From Bacteroidota bacterium (GTDB lineage Bacteria > Bacteroidota > Bacteroidia > Flavobacteriales > Weeksellaceae): a DNA stretch of 64,000 nucleotides. The DNA is taken from the NCBI GenBank assembly GCA_023386965.1, contig JAEWIR010000037.1:1-64000 (forward strand), in the 5' to 3' direction. A program made the position numbers and the translations under genes. Below the pieces are notes generated by a model, which was given only the letters and a program-made list of their open reading frames with translations, was not told the origin of the DNA and made no database searches. Positions 8,377 to 16,402 of this stretch are shown one piece after another (the stretch's first letter is position 1; each line of letters opens with the position of its first letter).

Positions 8377-8685
8377 GGTGAAGATTTTGAGATGTCAGAT
8401 TTCAGATATCAGAATATAGAGGTTAGAAGTTAGAAGGTTATAAGGTTATAAGGTAATCAAGTTAGGAAGTTAGGAAGTTAGGAGGTTAGAAAAAGAAAAA
8501 TGGGAATTACGATTCTGGGTTATCGGATAAAATTGTTAACATTAATGAATGTATTTTTATATCAAAAGTCAAAAGTCTGAAATCTGATATCTGAAATCTA
8601 TAATCTGACATCTGATATCTTGACTCTTAGCTCCTGGCTCTACTGTCTGACATCTGATATCTAACATCTATAACAATAAACCAAA
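8377..8685. repeat. intergenic repeat block between VWA and AAA+ genes
   Basis: No gene. The block holds the same word families as the 3.3-6.1 kb mosaic: heptamers of CTGAAAT/CTGATAT type in both orientations (reverse at 8390-8412, forward at 8575-8620 and 8645-8672), octamer-like runs of AAGTTAGG/AAGGTTAT (8413-8487), and one CTCCTGG word (about 8631). A unique stretch of about 80 bases (8490-8565) lies between the inverted heptamer runs. Confidence 0.8.
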
Positions 8686-10140
8686 ATGAAAGATAATACA
8701 ACCTTTGGCGAACTGAAAAAGTCAGGATATGCCCATAAAACCATTTCTGAAGAAATTCAGCAAAACCTAATTGCAAAGATTAAGGCGAAAGAGCCTGTTT
8801 TTGAAGGCCTGTGGGGTTATGAAGACACCGTAATTCCTCAACTTAAAAAAGCGTTGCTGGCGGGACATCACATTAATCTGCTGGGATTGCGCGGACAGGC
8901 GAAAACACGTATTGCGCGCAGTATGGTAAGTCTGCTGGACGAATATATGCCCATCGTGCAGGGTTCAGAAATCAACGACAGTCCCTTTCAGCCGATCTCC
9001 AAGATGGCGCGCGACCTTGTTGTTGAGCTGGGTGATCAAACCCCTGTCTCCTGGGTACACCGCAGCGACCGCTTCTTTGAGAAACTCGCTACTCCGGATG
9101 TGAATGTAGCCGATCTCATTGGCGATATCGATCCTATTAAGGCCGCCACGCTGAAACTGCCTTACTCCGATGAGCGGGTGCTGCATTATGGTATGATTCC
9201 AAGGGCCAACCGCTGTATTTTCGTACTTAATGAACTGCCGGACCTTCAGGCACGTATTCAGGTTTCACTGTTCAACATCCTGCAGGAAGGTGATATCCAG
9301 ATTCGCGGCTTCCAGCTCAGGATGCCTTTGGATATCCAGTTCGTATTTACAGCAAATCCCGAAGATTACACCAACCGCGGAAGCATTGTGACTCCGCTGA
9401 AAGACCGGATCGGCTCGCAGATATTTACCCACTATCCTCAAAACATTGCCCTGGCCCGGCAGATTACGGAGCAGGAAGCACGCATTTCTGCGGAGGACAA
9501 GGCGGTTATTGAAGTTCCCGATTATGCAAAAAACCTGCTTGAAGAAATCGCTTTTGCCGCGCGGAACAGCGAATTTGTTGATGCCAAGAGCGGTGTAAGT
9601 GCAAGGCTTACCATCAGCGCCATGGAAAATCTGATGGCTGCCGCCAAACTTCGCCTTATCGAATCTGACCTGGACCGTACAGCCGTCCGGTTACTCGATA
9701 TTCTGTCAGTAATTCCGTCTATTACAGGCAAAATCGAACTGGTTTATGAAGGTGAACAGGAAGGTGCGGATCATGTGGCAAGAATCCTTATCGACCAGGC
9801 GGTAATGAATCAGTTTGAAAGTATTTTCCCAAGGATTGGCAAACTGGAGAAAGAGGGCGTGAAAACCCCTTATACCGATATTGTTCAGTGGTTTGACGAA
9901 AACCAACTGCAGCTGAATTATCAGGACACAGATGTACACTACCGAAGCAAACTGAACAGCATTAAGCCCCTGGTAAGACTGGTAGATGAAAATACCGGCG
10001 ATCTGAACGACAGCGACCGCTACTTCTGTATGGAACTTGTTCTGTGGGCACTTACCGTGAGCAGGAAACTGGATAAATCCGAAAACGAAAACAGTTTCAC
10101 CTACGATGCACCCGGCATAGGCAAATACTACAGCAGATAA
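8686..10140 (+). CDS. AAA+ ATPase of the Mg-chelatase/MoxR type
   Basis: A 484-residue cytoplasmic ATPase. The Walker A variant GLRGQAKTR lies at 67-75. The Walker B region reads IFVLNELPDL (178-187), where Asn replaces the usual Asp before the catalytic Glu; I believe this is usual for this subfamily. A sensor-like segment TANPEDYTNRG begins at 222, and a helical C-terminal part follows. It resembles subunit I of magnesium chelatase and related 'sigma-54-interacting' ATPases, which act with a VWA partner; the preceding gene encodes one. The substrate is not known. Confidence 0.85.
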   Translation: MKDNTTFGELKKSGYAHKTISEEIQQNLIAKIKAKEPVFEGLWGYEDTVIPQLKKALLAGHHINLLGLRGQAKTRIARSMVSLLDEYMPIVQGSEINDSPFQPISKMARDLVVELGDQTPVSWVHRSDRFFEKLATPDVNVADLIGDIDPIKAATLKLPYSDERVLHYGMIPRANRCIFVLNELPDLQARIQVSLFNILQEGDIQIRGFQLRMPLDIQFVFTANPEDYTNRGSIVTPLKDRIGSQIFTHYPQNIALARQITEQEARISAEDKAVIEVPDYAKNLLEEIAFAARNSEFVDAKSGVSARLTISAMENLMAAAKLRLIESDLDRTAVRLLDILSVIPSITGKIELVYEGEQEGADHVARILIDQAVMNQFESIFPRIGKLEKEGVKTPYTDIVQWFDENQLQLNYQDTDVHYRSKLNSIKPLVRLVDENTGDLNDSDRYFCMELVLWALTVSRKLDKSENENSFTYDAPGIGKYYSR

Positions 10141-10163
10141 AAAGGTAGCCCATTAAAAAAAAC

Positions 10164-10199
10164 AAACCTCTCCGGTATATTTCCGAAGAGGTTTTTAAT
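10164..10199. terminator. bidirectional terminator
   Basis: The stem AAACCTCT (10164-10171) pairs with AGAGGTTT (10187-10194), strengthened by CCGG/CCG inside, with A-runs on the left and T-runs on the right. It sits between the convergent AAA+ and J-domain genes. Confidence 0.75.
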
Positions 10200-10219
10200 T
10201 TTCACATAAAGCATCAGGC

Positions 10220-10666
10220 CTAGTCAGCCATCGCCTCACCCGCCTTGCGGTAGATGAAGTTACCGTAAATATGGCGTCTGGCGAATCTGCTCGGAGAATC
10301 TGCATTCACCATCTTAATATAGGTATTGCGCGGAACACCGATGTACTCATACATTTTACCGTTAACATGCTGTATCTTAAGGATCTGTTTTTCATAGTCA
10401 AAATCCTGGATATTGGATTTGGACGTGGTTTCGCTGTATTCCTCTTTGTATTTCTCCTGCGTTTCGGGATTGATGCTTACCAGGAAATGATAGGCCTCGA
10501 TAACCGATTTACTCGTGGCCTCAGCCACGGTACGTCCCTCCTCATCATTTACGAATTTATCCGGATGCGCTTCCTTCATTGTATTTCTGTAAATGGTTTT
10601 CAGTTCTTTCAGGGTCACCGTCTTGTCTACACCCAGCAGTTTGCGGTGTTCGCCAATTCTCTTCAT
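10220..10666 (-). CDS. J-domain/KTSC-domain protein
   Basis: A 148-residue cytoplasmic protein. Residues 5-70 form a DnaJ-like J domain with the diagnostic HPD in MKEAHPDKFV. Residues about 85-145 form a KTSC-type domain (DYEKQILKIQHVNGKMYEYIGVP, shown here only to its first half by DYEKQILKIQ). The HPD motif implies stimulation of an Hsp70 (DnaK) ATPase. There is no Gly/Phe or zinc-finger region, so it is a class III co-chaperone. The client is unknown. It is a single gene, convergent with the AAA+ ATPase. Confidence 0.8.
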   Translation of the reverse strand: MKRIGEHRKLLGVDKTVTLKELKTIYRNTMKEAHPDKFVNDEEGRTVAEATSKSVIEAYHFLVSINPETQEKYKEEYSETTSKSNIQDFDYEKQILKIQHVNGKMYEYIGVPRNTYIKMVNADSPSRFARRHIYGNFIYRKAGEAMAD

Positions 10667-10802
10667 ATAAAATAGTATTGTGATTCAGGAATAAAGAAAG
10701 GTGTTCGGTTTCACCAATAATAACCGCCATCCTGTCTGAATTTCGGAGTGCAAAATTAGGCTTTTAATTTTTAATATGAAGAGTGATAATAAATTACAGA
10801 TT

Positions 10803-10827
10803 TATTTTTGCAGAATGAATACCTTTG
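10803..10827 (+). promoter_or_regulatory. two candidate -7 boxes upstream of the FAD monooxygenase
   Basis: TATTTTTG (10803-10810) and TACCTTTG (10820-10827) both match TAnnTTTG. The second is 55 bases before the ATG at 10883. Neither has a clear TTG at the -33 distance. Confidence 0.45.
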
Positions 10828-10882
10828 CGCCCTGTTTTAACCCTATAAAAGTGCAGGAAGGAGGCGCTTCTTCAAATATTGA

Positions 10883-12334
10883 ATGGATTCGGAATTAAAA
10901 TGCCGGACCGCCTGCGGTGACTGTGGCGGAACTGGAAAGAAAAAGCAGCGCCTTCGCAAGAGCGTGCGCCTCCGCTTTGAAAAATCACTCGAAACCTGGC
11001 AGAGGCAGGGTGCCAAAGGACCTCAGCCTTTAAAACCCAAACCTCATTACACCACGTGCAGTGTATGTTCCGGCAGTGGCCTGATACCTTCTGAAAACTA
11101 CCCATTACCCGATCCGGAAAAATTCCCACACCTGGCCATCGTTGGTGGCGGCATCGGCGGAACTGCACTCGCGCTTGCCTGTTTGCACCGCGGCATTCCG
11201 TTCACCCTGTACGAAAAAGACAACAGTTTCAGTGACCGTTCCCAGGGTTATGGACTTACTCTGCAGCAGGCCAGCAAAGCCATGCAAGGTTTCGGCATTA
11301 ATAAGCTTGAAAACGGCGTGGTTTCCACAAGACATATAGTGCACACAACTGACGGTACAGTCGTGGGCGAATGGGGAATGCGCAAATGGCTCGGGACCAA
11401 CAGCAAAGCCGGCAGCCGGCGCACCAATATACATATTGCCAGACAAAATTTAAGGTCAGAACTCCTAAGTCCAATGCAAAAGAGCGGTTCAGTAAAATGG
11501 GGTTATGAGCTTCTGGAATTTAATCAGAGTGATGATAACCGTGTAAACCTGAGATTTAGAGTAAATAATGAGACAGTTGTGGAGAAAGCCGATTTGGTAA
11601 TCGGTGCAGATGGTATCCGAAGCATCGTTAGGAGACAGATAATAGGAGAAGAAACTCTCCCGCTCCGTTATCTGGGCTGCATGGTCATCCTGGGAATCTG
11701 CAGGCTCGATGAAATTGGGGACTGCGACCGCTCCCTTTTGGATTCGGCTACTGTCTTTCAGACCGCCAACGGTCATGAGCGCATCTACATAATGCCTTAC
11801 GACGCGGTATCAGTAATGTGGCAGCTTAGTTTTCCCATTTCGGAGGAAGACGCGATGGCTTTGCGCAAGAGGGGAAATGAAACCTTAAAGCAGGAAGCGA
11901 TCCACAGAACACCCTGGCATGATCCTATCCCGCAAATCCTGAAAGTGACCGACCCATCCAAAATTTCCGGTTATCCGGTGTATGACCGGGACCTGCTCAC
12001 ACCGGAACTGCTGCAAACCTGCGGCCCTGCGACACTGATTGGTGACGCTGCCCATCCCATGAGCCCCTTTAAAGGTCAGGGAGCCAACCAGGCTTTGCTG
12101 GACGCGCTGTCACTGGCACGGGGAATCACAAAAGGATGTTCAAATCCAAACGGCTGGCAGGATAAAAGCAATAGGGAGAACATTCTAAACCGTTTTGAAG
12201 CTGAGATGCTGCAGCGAAGTGCCATCAAAGTGGAAGATTCGGCAGCGGCAGCGGAATTCCTGCATTCGGAACTGGCACTGTTTGAAGCGGATGAGCCACG
12301 CGGTAAGGTCCTCAAAAGAAAGCACAAAGAATAG
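10883..12334 (+). CDS. FAD-dependent monooxygenase with N-terminal CxxCxG zinc-ribbon-like region
   Basis: A 483-residue enzyme of the aromatic-hydroxylase (PHBH/TetX-like) fold. Motifs: FAD-binding GGGIGG near residue 88, IGADGIRSIVR (DG motif) near 239, and GDAAHPMSPFKGQGANQAL (GD motif) near 390. Ahead of the usual start lie about 80 residues with two CxxCxGxG repeats, CGDCGGTG and CSVCSGSG, separated by a basic helix. These are like half of a DnaJ zinc-finger and could bind one zinc. No signal peptide or second reductase domain is seen. The substrate cannot be told. It converges on the amylase gene with 18 bases between stops. Confidence 0.85.
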   Translation: MDSELKCRTACGDCGGTGKKKQRLRKSVRLRFEKSLETWQRQGAKGPQPLKPKPHYTTCSVCSGSGLIPSENYPLPDPEKFPHLAIVGGGIGGTALALACLHRGIPFTLYEKDNSFSDRSQGYGLTLQQASKAMQGFGINKLENGVVSTRHIVHTTDGTVVGEWGMRKWLGTNSKAGSRRTNIHIARQNLRSELLSPMQKSGSVKWGYELLEFNQSDDNRVNLRFRVNNETVVEKADLVIGADGIRSIVRRQIIGEETLPLRYLGCMVILGICRLDEIGDCDRSLLDSATVFQTANGHERIYIMPYDAVSVMWQLSFPISEEDAMALRKRGNETLKQEAIHRTPWHDPIPQILKVTDPSKISGYPVYDRDLLTPELLQTCGPATLIGDAAHPMSPFKGQGANQALLDALSLARGITKGCSNPNGWQDKSNRENILNRFEAEMLQRSAIKVEDSAAAAEFLHSELALFEADEPRGKVLKRKHKE

Positions 12335-12352
12335 AATTCGCGATAGTAGCTC

Positions 12353-13630
12353 TTACTTCTGGAAAACAGCAAATCCGCCGGGTTCCAAAGTAAAATGGGC
12401 CCAGTTGCTGAAATCACGTGTTGAATGTGTGAAAACACAGGTAAAAACTCCGGATAGCGACTCTTCCGTGATCTCAAAACTGAGTGGTTCTGCAGAAAAA
12501 CTGAGCATCGTGAGTACTGCGTGTTTTCCATTTTTTCTTAGGTACACCAGAATCTTATCATCGGCTGTGGTATTCAGTAAGTGAGTCGTCACTGCCGGGT
12601 CGCCACCCCGCAGCGCCGGATTATTCCTTTTAAGGTGCAGTAGGGTTTTGTAAAAGCCATGCAGTTGATTGGTCCCGGTCCACGGAATAAGGTCCTTTTC
12701 AAAAAACTCCAGCCTTTTTGTGCGCATCGGTATTTCCTGCCCGTTATACATGAGCGGTACGCCGTTCCACGTTAAAGAAAAGACGGCCAGCGCCTGAGCG
12801 AAGATCCCGTATTTCTCATATTCAGTACCGTTCCAGGTATTCTCGTCGTGGTTGGACGTGAACCAGGCACGCATGGAGCCATCTCCGATCTCTGAATACC
12901 TCCTCAACAGATCTATAAGCTCACTGAAGGTTGCATTCCCATCGCAAAAATCCTTTGTGAGGTGCATCCAGTTCCAGGTATAGCTGGCATCGAAGATTTT
13001 CCCATACCCGGGATGATCCAGTTCATCGAATTCACCCAGCCAAAACAGAGGTTTCAGCTTATCCAGTTCTGGCCGTGCCTGCAGCCAGAAATCCAGTTGC
13101 ACCCAGGCGGCCAGGTCGCAGCGGAAGCCGTCTATCTTTGCTTCCCTAACCCAAAATTTCATGGCTTCAATCATGGCCAGACGCATGTCAGGATTGGAGT
13201 AATCCAGCTCAATGATGTCGTCCATTCCGGAAGCGATTTTAAAATCGCCGGTAAGCGGGTCCCGCAGGTAGAAATCCGGATGGGTTAACGTCCACATATG
13301 GTCCCAGCCGGTATGGTTGGCTACCCAGTCCAGGATCACTTTAAAGCCCAGGCGATGCGCTTCCTTTACTAAATTTTTAAAATCTGCCAGCGTGCCAAAT
13401 TCGGGGTTTACAGCTGTATAGTTCGCTGCCGCATACTGGCTGCCCATACTTCCTTTTTTATTTTTCTGTGCAATAGGAGTTATCGGCATCAGCCACAGGG
13501 TTTCCACGCCCATATCCCTAAGCCGGGGCAAATGTGCCGCGAAAGCATTGAAAGTACCTTCGGGAGTGTACTGTCTCAGGTTTACTTCATAAATATTTGT
13601 GGTGTGCTTCCAGCTGCAGGTCCGTTCCAT
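12353..13630 (-). CDS. alpha-amylase family glycoside hydrolase (GH13)
   Basis: A 425-residue GH13 enzyme without a signal peptide, so probably cytoplasmic, acting on alpha-glucans or maltodextrins. Conserved regions: DWVANH at 101-106, GFRCDLA with nucleophile Asp172, WLGEFDE with acid/base Glu200, and SNHDE with Asp262. A short C-terminal beta domain follows. The size and the absence of extra binding domains suggest an oligosaccharide-processing enzyme. It is a single gene, with no sus-type neighbours. Confidence 0.9.
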   Translation of the reverse strand: MERTCSWKHTTNIYEVNLRQYTPEGTFNAFAAHLPRLRDMGVETLWLMPITPIAQKNKKGSMGSQYAAANYTAVNPEFGTLADFKNLVKEAHRLGFKVILDWVANHTGWDHMWTLTHPDFYLRDPLTGDFKIASGMDDIIELDYSNPDMRLAMIEAMKFWVREAKIDGFRCDLAAWVQLDFWLQARPELDKLKPLFWLGEFDELDHPGYGKIFDASYTWNWMHLTKDFCDGNATFSELIDLLRRYSEIGDGSMRAWFTSNHDENTWNGTEYEKYGIFAQALAVFSLTWNGVPLMYNGQEIPMRTKRLEFFEKDLIPWTGTNQLHGFYKTLLHLKRNNPALRGGDPAVTTHLLNTTADDKILVYLRKNGKHAVLTMLSFSAEPLSFEITEESLSGVFTCVFTHSTRDFSNWAHFTLEPGGFAVFQK

Positions 13631-13740
13631 AGCGTTCTATTAAAAGTAGATTTAAGAACAGCAAGGTCGGGATAATTCCGCAATTTGTTCCCCGGAATGG
13701 AGCTTTACAGATCCAGCGATATAAGATTACTTCCGGACAT

Positions 13741-13764
13741 TAAAAAACCCTGCGGCTGCAGGGT
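13741..13764 (-). terminator. rho-independent terminator
   Basis: On the minus strand ACCCTGC-AGCC-GCAGGGT is followed by six T, directly after the stop of the pRiA4b-like gene. Confidence 0.85.
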
Positions 13765-13771
13765 ATATTTG

Positions 13772-14350
13772 TTAATCTTCATCTTCATCATCCAGTGGCT
13801 CATCGGCGAAATCCAAGGCATCGTCATCATCAAAATCATCATCCTCATCGGCAAAATCACCTTCTTCAAACTCATCGCTGAAACCAAAATCATCGTCCTC
13901 GTCCAAAAGCGGCATCACCGGCTTCTTGCTTTTCCCTGTACTTTTACCGGGTGCTTTCAGTGGCACCGCACCAAAACGGAAAACCGTTATAGGATAATTA
14001 ACAGCAGGTTTTTCATCCACCATCTCTACAAGTTCGCAGAAAAATTCCCAAAGGTCAAGCAGTCCGTACTGAAACTGTGCGCGGTCGCCTTCATTTCCGA
14101 ATGCTTCATCTATATAAACATCGGACATGATTTCGCCATCGCCCTCGTCGGTCATATCCTCCAGAGGGACGGACTTAATGATGGTGCCGTCTGACTCGAG
14201 CAGGTTAAAGGCTGACAGTTCCTCACCCTGAAGGCTGAAGGCACTCTTGATGCCTAAATGAAGGTTCCAGAGTGTCTGCTTTCCTTTGATTTCTATATCA
14301 CGGAAAATATTGTCCTTGGTATCTAAAATGACGCGGATTTTATAAACCAT
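13772..14350 (-). CDS. pRiA4b ORF-3-like protein with acidic tail
   Basis: About 192 residues from the start at 14350 (MVYKIRVIL); an upstream ATG at 14419 would add 23 unlikely residues. The N-terminal domain (VYKIRVILDTKDNIFRDIEI, then LWNLHLGIKSAF) is the plasmid pRiA4b ORF-3 fold, of unknown biochemical role. The last 45 residues are almost all Asp/Glu with Phe. The strongly acidic tail may bind cations or a basic partner; that is inference. It is a single gene, separate from the two-component genes upstream. Confidence 0.8.
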   Translation of the reverse strand: MVYKIRVILDTKDNIFRDIEIKGKQTLWNLHLGIKSAFSLQGEELSAFNLLESDGTIIKSVPLEDMTDEGDGEIMSDVYIDEAFGNEGDRAQFQYGLLDLWEFFCELVEMVDEKPAVNYPITVFRFGAVPLKAPGKSTGKSKKPVMPLLDEDDDFGFSDEFEEGDFADEDDDFDDDDALDFADEPLDDEDED

Positions 14351-14470
14351 TATTGCTTTCTTGTATTTGTTTTGCTTAATGTTAACGGTACAAATATAGG
14401 ATAATTGTAAGCGGAGCAAAAAGTTTTAAAAATCTTTTTTTTTAAAATATTTTATTACATTCCGCGCCCT

Positions 14471-15505
14471 TTACGGCTCGGTTTCCAGCATAAAAGTAAA
14501 GGTGGTCCCTTCCAGATAAACACTGTGTACGGAGATGGCCTCGTTGTGTGCCTCGAGGATATGTTTTACTATGGCCAGCCCTAATCCGGAACCGCCACCA
14601 CGGCGGCTGCGTGAAGATTCAATCCGGTAAAACCTTTCGAAGATGCGCGGCAGAAGTTCCTTTTTGATGCCCATTCCATTGTCGGCTACCTCAACCAGCA
14701 CTTTTGAGCGCAGTTTGTTGGTACGCACGGTGATAAGTGCATTCTCGCGGTTGGAATAATGGATGGCGTTTGAGATGAGGTTAATGAGCACCTGGCTGAT
14801 CCGCTGCCTGTCCGCACGCACCATGATGGCGGCATGCGAGGTTTGGAGCTGCATTCTCGCTTCCCGGCGCTCAGCTTCAAGATCCAGCATGTCCATGATT
14901 TCGCGGATGAGGATATTGAGGTCAAATGTGGTAATATTAAGGTTGATTTCGCCGTATTCAAACTGATTCAGCATATCCAGGTCCTTCACGATATCCAACA
15001 GTCTTTCCACCGATTTATCAATACGTTCCAGGTATTTGTCACGGATGGCCAGATTCTCCACACCGCCATCCATAAGGGTTTCCACATATCCCTGAATGGA
15101 GAACAGCGGTGTTTTCAACTCGTGTGATACATTGCCGATATATTCCTTGCGGTAGCTGGCCATACCTTTCATGGTGTCAATTTCGCTGGCATTTCTCTGG
15201 GAAAGCTCGGAAACCTTTTCACCAAGTTGTGTGAAACTCATTTTACTTTCGTCTGTCGGGATAATGCCTTGCGGCAGGATGGTACTGATGCGTTTGATCT
15301 GTTTTTTGCCATAATAGCCGAACAAAAATTCCAGCAGGAAATAATTGACGGCCAGCATGATCAGGACACAGAGTGACATGATCATGTAAAAACGGTTGCG
15401 GTCCTCTGCCAGCTGTTCCTGTGAGAGATTGAAGGCCAGCGCCACAAAGACCGTCACAAGCGTAATGAACAGTGAGGCGATGAAAGTAAGTTCCCTGAAT
15501 TTCAA
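14471..15505 (-). CDS. sensor histidine kinase, PhoR type
   Basis: A 344-residue inner-membrane kinase. Two transmembrane helices (about 7-26 and 41-63) enclose only about 15 periplasmic residues. A short cytoplasmic linker follows, then HisKA with phospho-accepting His128 in IGNVSHELKTPLFS, and a HATPase_c domain with N box (NLISNAIHYS), G1 (DNGMGI), F (FERFYR) and G2 (GGGSGLGL). The short periplasmic loop argues against direct ligand sensing, as in PhoR. It lies 27 bases after the regulator gene, forming a response-regulator/kinase operon next to a TonB receptor. Confidence 0.9.
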   Translation of the reverse strand: MKFRELTFIASLFITLVTVFVALAFNLSQEQLAEDRNRFYMIMSLCVLIMLAVNYFLLEFLFGYYGKKQIKRISTILPQGIIPTDESKMSFTQLGEKVSELSQRNASEIDTMKGMASYRKEYIGNVSHELKTPLFSIQGYVETLMDGGVENLAIRDKYLERIDKSVERLLDIVKDLDMLNQFEYGEINLNITTFDLNILIREIMDMLDLEAERREARMQLQTSHAAIMVRADRQRISQVLINLISNAIHYSNRENALITVRTNKLRSKVLVEVADNGMGIKKELLPRIFERFYRIESSRSRRGGGSGLGLAIVKHILEAHNEAISVHSVYLEGTTFTFMLETEP

Positions 15506-15532
15506 ATTGAAAAAATATTTGTAGATCTGTGG

Positions 15533-16210
15533 TTAAACAATGAGCTTATAACCAATTCCTTTAAGCGTCTGAATAGCGTTGAGGCCTAACTTTTCCCGCA
15601 AGCGGCGGATGTGTACGTCTATCGTACGTTCTCCCACTACGACATCGCTACCCCAAACCTTCTCCAGGATCTCCTCTCTTTTAAAGACCTTATCGGTATT
15701 GGAAGCCAACAGATAAAGAAGGTCGAATTCCTTCTTGGGCAACAGGAAGGCCTGTCCATTTCTGGAAACCCTGAAGTTATCCTTGTCGATCACCAAATCG
15801 CCTACTTCGATAAGTTTGGCCTTTTCATTTACATGCGAAGTAAGCTGCAGAAGTGCATTCACCTTCGAGATAAGAACCTTGGGCTTGATGACCTTTACTA
15901 TATAATCATTACCGCCCGCCTGATAGCCCGCAAGTTGGGAGAACTCCTCACTGCGTGCCGACAGGAAAACAATAAGCGTTTTCTGAAGGCTTTTTATCTG
16001 TCTGAGTTCCTGGCAGGTTTCAATACCGTCCTTTCCGGGCATCATGACATCCAGAAGGATAAGATCCGGTACGAGTGTGCGCGCCTTTTCGATACCTTCT
16101 TCACCACCGCTTGCGGTCACTACTTCATAGCCTTCCTTTTCCAGATTATAGGACAGGATTTCCAGGATGTCCTGTTCATCATCAATCAGTAAGATCTTTT
16201 TGGTACTCAT
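15533..16210 (-). CDS. response regulator, OmpR/PhoB type
   Basis: A 225-residue DNA-binding regulator. The receiver domain carries the acidic pair DDE at 10-12, phospho-acceptor Asp54 in LLDVMMPG, and a Lys in IVKVIKP. A winged-helix OmpR-type output follows from about 130 (LLPKKEFDLLYLLASN, ... VDVHIRRLREKLG-like end). First gene of the operon with the PhoR-like kinase. The divergent gene is a TonB receptor followed by a beta-helix lipoprotein, a pairing that suggests nutrient (perhaps phosphate) control. This is inference; no Pho box was identified. Confidence 0.9.
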   Translation of the reverse strand: MSTKKILLIDDEQDILEILSYNLEKEGYEVVTASGGEEGIEKARTLVPDLILLDVMMPGKDGIETCQELRQIKSLQKTLIVFLSARSEEFSQLAGYQAGGNDYIVKVIKPKVLISKVNALLQLTSHVNEKAKLIEVGDLVIDKDNFRVSRNGQAFLLPKKEFDLLYLLASNTDKVFKREEILEKVWGSDVVVGERTIDVHIRRLREKLGLNAIQTLKGIGYKLIV

Positions 16211-16402
16211 CTTCAGTTTTTATCCTTTCAAAATTACTAAAAATTAACACGTGGGCCGGCCTGGAGGCCTTTATTCACGCAAAATTAATATTGGCATTTT
16301 CCTGTTCATTATTTATTAAAACAAACTTAAAACTGGGTATACAGCAATTCGCAGAGGACTGAAGACCTTTGCACTGAAAGAAAAACAAGTTAAAAACAAG
16401 AA

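Noticed and set aside
13772..14350. Plasmid or insertion-sequence passenger suggested by the pRiA4b family name
   Set aside because: No transposase, inverted ends or plasmid genes nearby; the family is common on chromosomes.
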